From Chitinophagales bacterium (GTDB lineage Bacteria > Bacteroidota > Bacteroidia > Chitinophagales > Saprospiraceae), in assembly GCA_013297575.1 (NCBI GenBank), contig JAAFHO010000221.1, positions 1-8,363 of the forward strand: 8,363 nt of DNA. Reading direction: 5' to 3'. Under the pieces are notes generated by a model. That model worked only from the letters and a program-made list of their open reading frames with translations, searched no databases and was not told where the DNA came from. A program made the translations under genes and the position numbers. Below, in pieces: positions 1 to 5,384 of this stretch (position 1 is the first letter of the stretch; each line of letters opens with the position of its first letter).

Positions 1-231
1 ATTGCAGGCGCACTTTTGATCTTTAGACGAAGTTCCGTATATGGCGCAGGATTAGGGCTGGGCATTATAAGCGGAGCCATTTTATCACATCTTTTAATAT
101 TGGGTATCGATATCCAAAATGATGGCGGCTACCTATTTTTCTTGGCAGTAGTGGTATTTGTGGCCTGTGCAGTTTCTCTTTATGTGCAGCGCGGTACAGT
201 GCAATCTATTATCGCAAATCTTAGAAAATAG
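1..231 (+). CDS. C-terminal part of a small multi-pass membrane protein (DoxX-like?), 5' end outside the window
   Basis: The reading frame is open from base 1 (ATT GCA GGC...) to a TAG stop at 229-231, giving 76 visible residues. A TTG at 16-18 could be read as a start, but the frame continues upstream of it in hydrophobic sequence, so I treat the gene as cut by the window edge. Visible residues 1-8 look like the end of one membrane helix, followed by a positive RR turn. Residues about 15-36 (glycine-rich, ending SHLLILGI) and 44-62 (YLFFLAVVVF...) are two further helices, and a basic tail closes the protein. The pattern of a glycine-rich helix with SH, a DGG loop and a last helix resembles the C-terminal half of four-helix DoxX-like proteins of Bacteroidota. 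That is recall of a pattern, not a firm assignment, and no function is claimed. The gene converges on the DUF1801 gene with 9 bases between stops and no visible terminator. Confidence 0.6.
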   Translation: MAGALLIFRRSSVYGAGLGLGIISGAILSHLLILGIDIQNDGGYLFFLAVVVFVACAVSLYVQRGTVQSIIANLRK

Positions 232-240
232 GCAACGGAT

Positions 241-1017
241 TTATTGCTTTATTGTAGCCGCATGAAGCCATTTACGAACAATATCTGCAAAATGGTCTTT
301 TTGTGATTCAATATCAGCGGCATTATTAAAAGTCGCTATGGCGCGGTCATTTGTTTTCCAATCCAGCATACCCGATGTATCATCTATCCATTTTACATCG
401 GGTATGGATTGTTTTTTTGCACCACGGTGAAATATGATTTGGATCTTTTTTTTGTTGCTGAGACTCATCGTAATATAATCTTCGTCATTTAGCACGTAAT
501 TTGGGGCATTCCATTTGATATTTTCCTGTACATCTGTATTTGCAGATTTAATAATCGTTCTAATTTGCTTTATCTCAGCCATTAATGGATGTTCGAAACT
601 GGTTAAAAATGCATCAACATCCTGCTGGTCTTTTGATTGTCCTTTCTTTGGCTGTGTTGCTTTACTGGGTCTCTTTTTTGTGTTTTCCATCGCCCTAAAC
701 TGCACAATTCGCTCAATTAAACCATAAGGAATGGGTTTATCCAACGGAAACTGTACAGAACCTTTGCCTTGTTTATAGACAGATAATTCTTCTTTAAACG
801 CCTCGTGACCTGTAGGTGTGGCGTAAAATCCAATATGATTTTTATAGGCTGCAAAATAAACCAAAACCTTCCCGTTTAACTTAAAAGCAGGCATCATATA
901 ACTAATAATGGCTACGGCTTCTGGTGCCGCCAGTTGAATAGTTTGCTGGATTTTTTCCAAAATCTCTTGGATTTCTTTTGGGAATTTGGCGATATAAGTA
1001 TCGATTGGTGCGTCCAT
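241..1017 (-). CDS. Tandem two-domain DUF1801 (YdhG-like, frataxin-like fold) protein
   Basis: This 258-residue protein is probably cytoplasmic: it has no signal peptide or membrane segment. Residues about 3-110 form a typical DUF1801 domain, recognisable by AAPEAVAIISYMMPAFKLNG, then VYFAAYKNHIGFYATPTG, the KGSVQFPLDKPIP segment and a closing IVQFR helix. A lysine/glutamine-rich linker (about 111-132) leads to a second, more diverged DUF1801-type domain (about 133-253) with FEHPLMAEIKQIR, ENIKWNAPNYVL and IQIIFHRGAKK. Single-domain members are usually about 110-140 residues, so this is a double-domain form. DUF1801 includes Bacillus subtilis YdhG (Fra), described as a frataxin-like iron chaperone; whether this protein binds iron is unknown. 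The ATG at 1015-1017 is chosen because the first domain begins right after it. The gene lies 53 bases downstream of the Rpn-like gene on the same strand, with a hairpin and no exact TAnnTTTG box in the gap, so co-transcription is likely. Confidence 0.85.
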   Translation of the reverse strand: MDAPIDTYIAKFPKEIQEILEKIQQTIQLAAPEAVAIISYMMPAFKLNGKVLVYFAAYKNHIGFYATPTGHEAFKEELSVYKQGKGSVQFPLDKPIPYGLIERIVQFRAMENTKKRPSKATQPKKGQSKDQQDVDAFLTSFEHPLMAEIKQIRTIIKSANTDVQENIKWNAPNYVLNDEDYITMSLSNKKKIQIIFHRGAKKQSIPDVKWIDDTSGMLDWKTNDRAIATFNNAADIESQKDHFADIVRKWLHAATIKQ

Positions 1018-1029
1018 TACTGTGGAATT

Positions 1030-1066
1030 GGTGTATTAATTTGCAAGGATTGCACATTAATACACC
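1030..1066. repeat. Perfect inverted repeat (hairpin) filling the gap between the Rpn-like and DUF1801 genes
   Basis: GGTGTATTAAT at 1030-1040 is exactly complementary to ATTAATACACC at 1056-1066. Inside it, TGCA (1042-1045) pairs with TGCA (1051-1054) across a single T/C mismatch, leaving the five-base loop AGGAT. On the minus strand the hairpin begins four bases after the Rpn stop codon and ends 12 bases before the DUF1801 start codon. No T-run follows on either side, so it is not a classical intrinsic terminator. In a shared mRNA it could act as a processing, stability or partial-readthrough element, or as a protein-binding dyad in DNA. Confidence 0.75.
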
Positions 1067-1070
1067 GGTA

Positions 1071-2117
1071 TTATATTTTGTAATCTTTAAGAATGCTAAG
1101 TACATGTGTAAGATCTACCTGTAATACTTCGGCAATTTGCGCTGGAGAAAGGTTCATTTTTTCTGAAAATTGAAGCACACTTGCCTTAAGAATCTTGTAT
1201 TTCTCTTGCTGTTCCCATACGGCTCTTTGCTCCGCTTTTTGCATTTCTATCTCCGCTTTTTGCATTTCTCGCTCTGCCTCTTTTGTTTTTTCGATTAAAT
1301 CCGATGCAGCCTCCCCATAAAAAGCGGAAGTCATTATATCAATAAGTTTTTTATTATGCTCAAAGACTTTTTGTTTACCTGTCATATCTTTTGCATTTAA
1401 ATTATACTGTTTATCGAGTAATTTTTCAAAATCGTGATCTAATTCTGGAGTTAACTTGACCAAATACAGTGCAAAGTTAAGTATAACCCTGAACTTATCT
1501 AGCGAAATTCCTTTCTTATTCAAGTGCCCTAAAAACTTTTTCTTTAATTCAAATCGTTTTTGAGGATTTCCCCTAGATTGAATTACATATAGGTTTGCCA
1601 AGACTAGTAAAGCAAACATATTATTCGATGCCATGAGTTCCTCCTCAGATTGTTCAGCAATGGTATAAGTGTTATAATGCAGCACGAGTGATGTGCCAAA
1701 TTGCACTAATTTAAATGTATCTAAGGGTTCTTTAGGTGCATCTCCCACAAAAATGACCAAAATAGTAATGGGTGCATTATCATTCTTGATGTAAATATGC
1801 GAAAAATAACTAAACACTCTGGCTGGAAAATTGACTCTCGGATAAGCCTCTACCTCTATATGCAGGAATAGATACCCCATATTGCTATCTTTCATTTTTA
1901 AGCGAAAGAGTTTGTCGGTCTTTTTCACCTTGATCTTTGCGCCTGTGAACAAGGTTCGTAATTCTTGTTCCAAAGATTTATAATCTTCAGACCAATCCAC
2001 AGCAGCATGGAGATCGGGGAGAAAAAAAAGCACCGCTGGTTCTACTAAATCCAGCATTTCCTTCCAAAATGTGTCAAAATCAGCATCAAAACCCCTTTTT
2101 ATATTTTCTTTTGCCAT
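1071..2117 (-). CDS. Rpn-family (PD-(D/E)XK nuclease / transposase-like) protein
   Basis: This is a 348-residue protein of the recombination-promoting nuclease (Rpn, PDDEXK_2-like) type that is common and often multi-copy in Bacteroidota and cyanobacteria. The family has a restriction-endonuclease-like fold, and characterised E. coli Rpn proteins promote RecA-independent recombination and cut DNA. Visible here are the N-terminal FFLPDLHAAVDWS segment (about 31-43), TDKLFRLKM with candidate catalytic Asp68, and the strand LHIEVE with Glu88. These line up with the familiar DKL...HIEIQ pattern, but the usual Gln is Glu90. FPARVFSYF follows (about 97-105). Residues about 275-308 are a charged coiled coil with a duplicated heptad, and 323-345 (LSPAQIAEVLQVDLTHVLSIL) look helix-turn-helix-like. 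The start is the ATG at 2115-2117, about 20 bases downstream of an exact TAnnTTTG box. Whether it still cleaves DNA is uncertain because of the Gln-to-Glu change. Confidence 0.85.
   Translation of the reverse strand: MAKENIKRGFDADFDTFWKEMLDLVEPAVLFFLPDLHAAVDWSEDYKSLEQELRTLFTGAKIKVKKTDKLFRLKMKDSNMGYLFLHIEVEAYPRVNFPARVFSYFSHIYIKNDNAPITILVIFVGDAPKEPLDTFKLVQFGTSLVLHYNTYTIAEQSEEELMASNNMFALLVLANLYVIQSRGNPQKRFELKKKFLGHLNKKGISLDKFRVILNFALYLVKLTPELDHDFEKLLDKQYNLNAKDMTGKQKVFEHNKKLIDIMTSAFYGEAASDLIEKTKEAEREMQKAEIEMQKAEQRAVWEQQEKYKILKASVLQFSEKMNLSPAQIAEVLQVDLTHVLSILKDYKI
1230..1271 (-). repeat. 21-base tandem duplication in the coiled-coil part of the Rpn-like gene
   Basis: Two adjacent 21-base units (1230-1250 and 1251-1271) differ only in their last two bases. 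On the coding strand they give the heptads REMQKAE and IEMQKAE, i.e. exactly one coiled-coil turn unit was copied in frame. A more diverged similar stretch follows at about 1272-1292. Such heptad-length copying extends a coiled coil without breaking its register and suggests slippage-driven length variation between homologues. Confidence 0.8.
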
Positions 2118-2140
2118 AAAACAACGGTATTGTATTGGGG

Positions 2141-2148
2141 CAAAGGTA
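2141..2148 (-). promoter_or_regulatory. Bacteroidota -7 promoter box for the Rpn-like gene
   Basis: On the minus strand this reads TACCTTTG, an exact match to the Bacteroidota -7 consensus TAnnTTTG. It lies 23 bases upstream of the Rpn ATG, which would give a short leader of roughly 20 bases. The expected -33 region (about 2167-2172) is T-rich on the minus strand but has no clear TTG, so only one of the two promoter elements is convincing. The -33 position falls inside the AT-rich hairpin at 2154-2195. Confidence 0.5.
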
Positions 2149-2153
2149 GGGTA

Positions 2154-2195
2154 TATTTTTAATAAAAAAACATTTTGTTTATTTTATTAAAAATA
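2154..2195. repeat. AT-rich inverted repeat overlapping the -33 region of the Rpn promoter
   Basis: TATTTTTAATAAAA (2154-2167) is perfectly complementary to 2182-2195. After one bulged base (A2181) the pairing continues with AAACA (2168-2172) against TGTTT (2176-2180), leaving a three-base loop. The structure starts six bases upstream of the -7 box TACCTTTG and would cover the polymerase -33 contact, which makes it a candidate operator. Because it consists almost wholly of A and T, some of the symmetry could come from base composition, but 19 paired positions with one bulge is long. Confidence 0.55.
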
Positions 2196-2302
2196 AAAAA
2201 ATTCAATCTATCGCTATATGCGTTTTTACATTTTTTTTACTCTATTTTCTTGGAATTATACACCAACCAAGCAAAACATTCTAATTTAATTGATATAAGT
2301 AC

Positions 2303-2310
2303 TTTATTTG
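2303..2310 (+). promoter_or_regulatory. Weak -7-like box ahead of the S9 peptidase gene
   Basis: TTTATTTG matches seven of eight positions of TAnnTTTG and ends 37 bases before the peptidase ATG, a plausible place for a promoter. No TTG is seen about 20 bases upstream. I list it only as the best candidate in the divergent region; the peptidase must have some promoter between 2118 and 2347, because the neighbouring gene runs the other way. Confidence 0.2.
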
Positions 2311-2347
2311 CATTTCTTATCCTTATTTTAAATAAACAAAGTATGTT

Positions 2348-4528
2348 ATGACAAAAAACATTACATTAATACTCATCTCAATTCTAATCCAATTATCTGC
2401 ATTTGCGCAGCAAAATAACAAACAAGTACTCACTGCGGCCAACTACCAGCAAGCCACAAAATTTTTGGGTTTCAATACCAATAAACTGGTCTATAACAAC
2501 ATTATTCAACCAATATGGCTCGAGGATGGCAGATTTTGGTACACTGTGATGCGAAAAGATGGCCCACAATCAGTCCTCATTAACCCAACGGATGGTAGCC
2601 GCAAAACGGATGCAGACCCAGGCTTTAAATCAGTATTTCCAGATAATAAAAAACTGGAAATGAGGAACTTATACGAAAAAAAATATCCTAATGATGTAAT
2701 TGCCCCTGACGGTAAAAAATCCGCTTTTATCAAAGATTGGAATTTGTGGGTAAGGGACATGGAAACGCTACAAGAAACACAACTCACCACCGATGGCATA
2801 AAGGATTTTGGCTACGCCACCGATAATGCAGGATGGAAACACAGCGATGCCGCCATTTTATTGTGGTCGCCAGATTCTAAAAAAATAGCCACTTTCCAGC
2901 AAGATCAACGGCAGGTAAGTGATATGTATTTAGTAACAACTAACGTGGGTAGGCCGACACTGGAAGCCTGGAAATACCCACTTCCCGTGGACAAAGAGAT
3001 TATTAAGATCCAACGCGTCATCATTGAGGTAGAACAACCCAAAGTTATCCGCCTACAAATGCCCCCCGATGACCGCAGGGGGACGCTCTGCGATGATATA
3101 TCTTGCTCTGGCGCTTTCGACGACAACGAATGGAGTCCCGATGGCACTAAATTGGCATTTGTGTCTTCCTCCCGCGATCATAAATCGGCCAAACTACGGA
3201 TGGCCGATGCAGCAACGGGCACCGTAAAAGATGTATTTGAGGAAAAAGTTGAAACCCAATACGAAAGTGGACAAGGTACTATCAATTGGCATTTTTTAGC
3301 AGCCACCAACGAGATTATTTGGTACTCCGAACGCGATGACTGGGGACACCTTTATTTGTACGATGCCAATACGGGCAATCTTAAATCTCAAATTACAAAA
3401 GGGGATTATGTCGTAACCCGTTTGCTAAAAGTAGATGAAAAAAACCGAGTACTCTATTTTGAGGCCAACGGAAAAGAACCCAAAAGAGACCCTTATTTTA
3501 GCCATTTCTACCGCGTGGATTTTAGTGGAAAAAACCTACAATTGCTTACACCAGAAGACGGCCACCATAACATACATTTGGCACCAGATGCCTCCTGTTT
3601 TATAGATATTTATTCACAACCCAATGTGCCACACCAGACGGTTTTGAGGAATATGAAGGGTAAAATCATCACAAAACTAGAGCAAACCGATATAACAGAT
3701 CTAATGGCCACTGGCTGGAAAGCCCCCGAACCCATCACAGTAAAAACACTGGATGGCAAATGGGATCTGTTTGGATTGATGTTTACGCCCACTACCTTGG
3801 ATAAAACCAAAAAGTATCCCGTTATCAACTATATTTACCCTGGCCCACAAGGCGGTGGCGTGGGTAGTCGTTCGTTTGTAGCGGCAAGAGGCGACAATCA
3901 GGCATTGGCGGAATTGGGTTTTGTAGTAGTGGTGATAGATGGCACTTGCAACCCCGGTCGCTCAAAATCATTTCACGATGCCTGTTATGGCTATATGGCC
4001 GACAATACTTTGGACGATCAAATAGAAGGTTTGAGGCAATTATCCGAAAAATATACCTTTCTTGATCTGGAAAGGGTGGGTATTTGGGGGCATTCAGGCG
4101 GAGGTTACGCCACCGCAGCAGCCATGTTTCGCTATCCTGACTTTTACAAAGTAGGTATTGCAGAATCGGGTAACCACGATAACCGCAACTACGAAGACGA
4201 CTGGGGCGAACGTTATATTGGCCTCATGGTCAACGATACTACGGGCAAATCCAATTATGAAGACCAAGCCAACCAAAACTTTGCAAGTAACTTAAAAGGC
4301 AAATTAATGCTCGCGCATGGCGGTATGGACGATAATGTGCCGCCATACAATACATACTTGGTCGTGGACGCTTTGATCAAAGCCAATAAAGATTTTGATC
4401 TAGTTATATTCCCCAATGCAAGCCACGGTTATGGCAGAGATAGTTATTATATGATGCGTCGTCGATGGGACTATTTTGTTACTCATTTGATGGATGCAGA
4501 GCCACCTAAGGACTTTAAAATTAGGTAA
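2348..4528 (+). CDS. Exported S9-family serine peptidase (DPP IV-like beta-propeller plus alpha/beta-hydrolase)
   Basis: This 726-residue exported peptidase is probably periplasmic. Residues 1-20 are a Sec signal peptide (MTKN, a hydrophobic core, then AFA before QQ) with no lipobox cysteine. Residues about 25-460 are a DPP IV N-terminal-type beta-propeller with repeated WSPD motifs (LLWSPDSKKIA, NEWSPDGTKLAF) and SERDDWGHLYLYD. Residues about 470-726 are the catalytic alpha/beta-hydrolase: YPGP with candidate oxyanion Tyr497, nucleophile Ser583 in GHSGGG, Asp661 in HGGMDDNVPP and His693 in NASHGYG. The catalytic triad is complete and the length is normal for the family. The usual DPP IV glutamate motif (DWVYEEE, which holds the substrate's amino terminus) is not where it is expected; residues 155-168 read YATDNAGWKHSDAA. 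Cleavage of N-terminal dipeptides is therefore not assured, and a related exopeptidase or oligopeptidase activity is possible. The likely role is uptake or turnover of peptides. The gene looks monocistronic. Confidence 0.92.
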   Translation: MTKNITLILISILIQLSAFAQQNNKQVLTAANYQQATKFLGFNTNKLVYNNIIQPIWLEDGRFWYTVMRKDGPQSVLINPTDGSRKTDADPGFKSVFPDNKKLEMRNLYEKKYPNDVIAPDGKKSAFIKDWNLWVRDMETLQETQLTTDGIKDFGYATDNAGWKHSDAAILLWSPDSKKIATFQQDQRQVSDMYLVTTNVGRPTLEAWKYPLPVDKEIIKIQRVIIEVEQPKVIRLQMPPDDRRGTLCDDISCSGAFDDNEWSPDGTKLAFVSSSRDHKSAKLRMADAATGTVKDVFEEKVETQYESGQGTINWHFLAATNEIIWYSERDDWGHLYLYDANTGNLKSQITKGDYVVTRLLKVDEKNRVLYFEANGKEPKRDPYFSHFYRVDFSGKNLQLLTPEDGHHNIHLAPDASCFIDIYSQPNVPHQTVLRNMKGKIITKLEQTDITDLMATGWKAPEPITVKTLDGKWDLFGLMFTPTTLDKTKKYPVINYIYPGPQGGGVGSRSFVAARGDNQALAELGFVVVVIDGTCNPGRSKSFHDACYGYMADNTLDDQIEGLRQLSEKYTFLDLERVGIWGHSGGGYATAAAMFRYPDFYKVGIAESGNHDNRNYEDDWGERYIGLMVNDTTGKSNYEDQANQNFASNLKGKLMLAHGGMDDNVPPYNTYLVVDALIKANKDFDLVIFPNASHGYGRDSYYMMRRRWDYFVTHLMDAEPPKDFKIR

Positions 4529-4559
4529 AAATAGATAAACCGACAGGGTTTTCTATTAA

Positions 4560-4715
4560 AAGGTGCAGCGCACCGTAATATTGGTAGCCAAAATCGGTGA
4601 CATCATGGTTGAAGGTGCAGCGCACCGTAACATTAAAAATAATATTACGGTGCGCTGCACCTTCAAAACGCGATTAACGCACCATTTCTACCAATATTAC
4701 GGTGCGCTGCACCTT
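4560..4715. repeat. Nested palindrome of four GGTGCAGCGCACC units (REP/BIME-like extragenic element)
   Basis: Four copies of a unit with core GGTGCAGCGCACCGTAA lie at 4560-4587 and 4611-4634 (plus orientation) and at 4641-4664 and 4688-4715 (minus orientation). The outer pair is identical over 28 bases when one copy is reverse-complemented. The inner pair matches over 24 bases with one difference (C at 4631). Both pairs share the same symmetry centre, 4637.5, with a six-base central loop. Each unit has its own small dyad, GGTGC-AGC-GCACC. The two 23-base spacers (4588-4610, 4665-4687) are equal in length but unrelated in sequence. The element starts 31 bases after the peptidase stop codon, so it would form a long hairpin in that gene's 3' untranslated region. 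No protein is encoded and no T-run follows. It best fits a REP/REPIN-type or miniature mobile repeat; I cannot tell whether other copies exist in the genome. Confidence 0.85.
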
Positions 4716-5175
4716 AAATGCCTATAAAAAATCCATATGTTCATAAAAGAGTCAAAACTTGCTAAAGCCTGAATTGATGTAAAAATATGTAGAAACCATA
4801 GGATACGATATAAAATTTAGTTGTTGCGCATCTACTTTGATTGAAGCAAAAAGCAGGGTAAAAAGGGAAAAAACATGTTGTACTTAAATAATCTTCATCT
4901 TATCGTTATTTTTTAAATGAATTGAACATTGTGTACTTTCAAGGTTAAAATTAGGTTGTATCTGTCCCAAAAGTATCATACACTAATAAAATTGGTGGAA
5001 TGGTTTATTGTTAAAAAAAGGAACCTAAAATGGTGCAATTAAAGATAACATTGATACCACAATACATTGTTTATCAATATATTAAGCCCAAAATAAAAAA
5101 TCACTTGAAATTTCATTTTTAAAGATTTCAATAAAATAAAAAAACAAAATAAGCAAATTTTATAAAATAATTGTC

Positions 5176-5183
5176 TAACTTTG
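5176..5183 (+). promoter_or_regulatory. Bacteroidota -7 promoter box for the T9SS-exported protein gene
   Basis: TAACTTTG is an exact match to TAnnTTTG and is the only exact match I found on the + strand between 4716 and 5384. The -33 TTG is not visible at the expected spacing (about 5152-5157). If used, transcription would begin near 5190 and leave an untranslated leader of about 195 bases that includes the hairpin at 5237-5281. Confidence 0.4.
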
Positions 5184-5236
5184 ATGCTCGATATATGATT
5201 TTTATCTTTTCAAAAATTATATACCTAATTATTAAA

Positions 5237-5281
5237 GTAGTACTTGTTTATTTTTTATTGATCTAAAATCACAAGTACTAC
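5237..5281 (+). promoter_or_regulatory. Leader hairpin upstream of the T9SS-exported protein gene
   Basis: GTAGTACTTGT (5237-5247) is exactly complementary to ACAAGTACTAC (5271-5281). A further ATTTT (5250-5254) and AAAAT (5265-5269) can pair inside after a small TT/C bulge. The arms contain the palindrome AGTACT. The structure lies 103 bases before the start codon and about 50 bases after the candidate promoter, so it would be in the mRNA leader; as DNA it could be a dyad for a regulator. No T-run follows closely enough for termination, and no known riboswitch class is recognised. Confidence 0.5.
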
Positions 5282-5384
5282 GGTTAATCCAACATTATTG
5301 CGCTTATCCTTGCTCGACGATGTAAGTAAACCTTTCTTTTTTTTACCAATCACTCGTTTTTTTTCAAACAAACTCTTGCTGTTT

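Larger units (their letters stand above)
4716..5384. other. Long AT-rich intergenic and leader region without a recognisable gene
   Basis: I find no convincing coding frame, tRNA or known riboswitch here. Reading from left to right: 4716-5100 is plain AT-rich sequence with short non-conserved frames (for example ATG at 4718 with a stop after 15 codons). TTGAAAT (5105-5111) and ATTTCAA (5125-5131) form a perfect seven-base dyad just upstream of the promoter box. 5132-5170 is nearly all A and T. A -7 box lies at 5176-5183 and a hairpin at 5237-5281. Two T-rich tracts at about 5333-5344 and 5357-5364 precede the next start codon. The size of the region (over 650 bases after the palindrome) leaves room for an unrecognised small RNA. 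Confidence 0.5.

Noticed and set aside
232..240. Bidirectional terminator between the convergent genes
   Set aside because: The gap is only nine bases and neither gene end forms a convincing stem there.
902..1105. 67-codon minus-strand frame spanning the Rpn/DUF1801 gap
   Set aside because: It overlaps both real genes in another frame, runs through the hairpin and shows no recognisable protein features.
1030..2195. The two hairpins around the Rpn gene as terminal inverted repeats of an insertion sequence
   Set aside because: The hairpins at 1030-1066 and 2154-2195 are each self-complementary but do not match each other, so they are not a terminal repeat pair; only the separate imperfect direct repeat is kept as a finding.
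4537..4551. Short hairpin AAACC-GACAG-GGTTT after the peptidase stop codon as a terminator
   Set aside because: The stem is only five pairs, with two G-C pairs and a short broken T-run; too weak to claim, although the larger palindrome right after it may end or protect the transcript.
4560..4715. CRISPR array
   Set aside because: The units are in opposite orientations around one centre, with only two equal spacers and no cas genes; CRISPR repeats are all in the same direction.
5298..5384. In-frame TTG-initiated extension of the large exported protein
   Set aside because: It would place 29 residues before a textbook signal peptide; the ATG at 5385 puts the signal peptide at the N-terminus, and the hairpin and T-rich stretch upstream look like untranslated leader.
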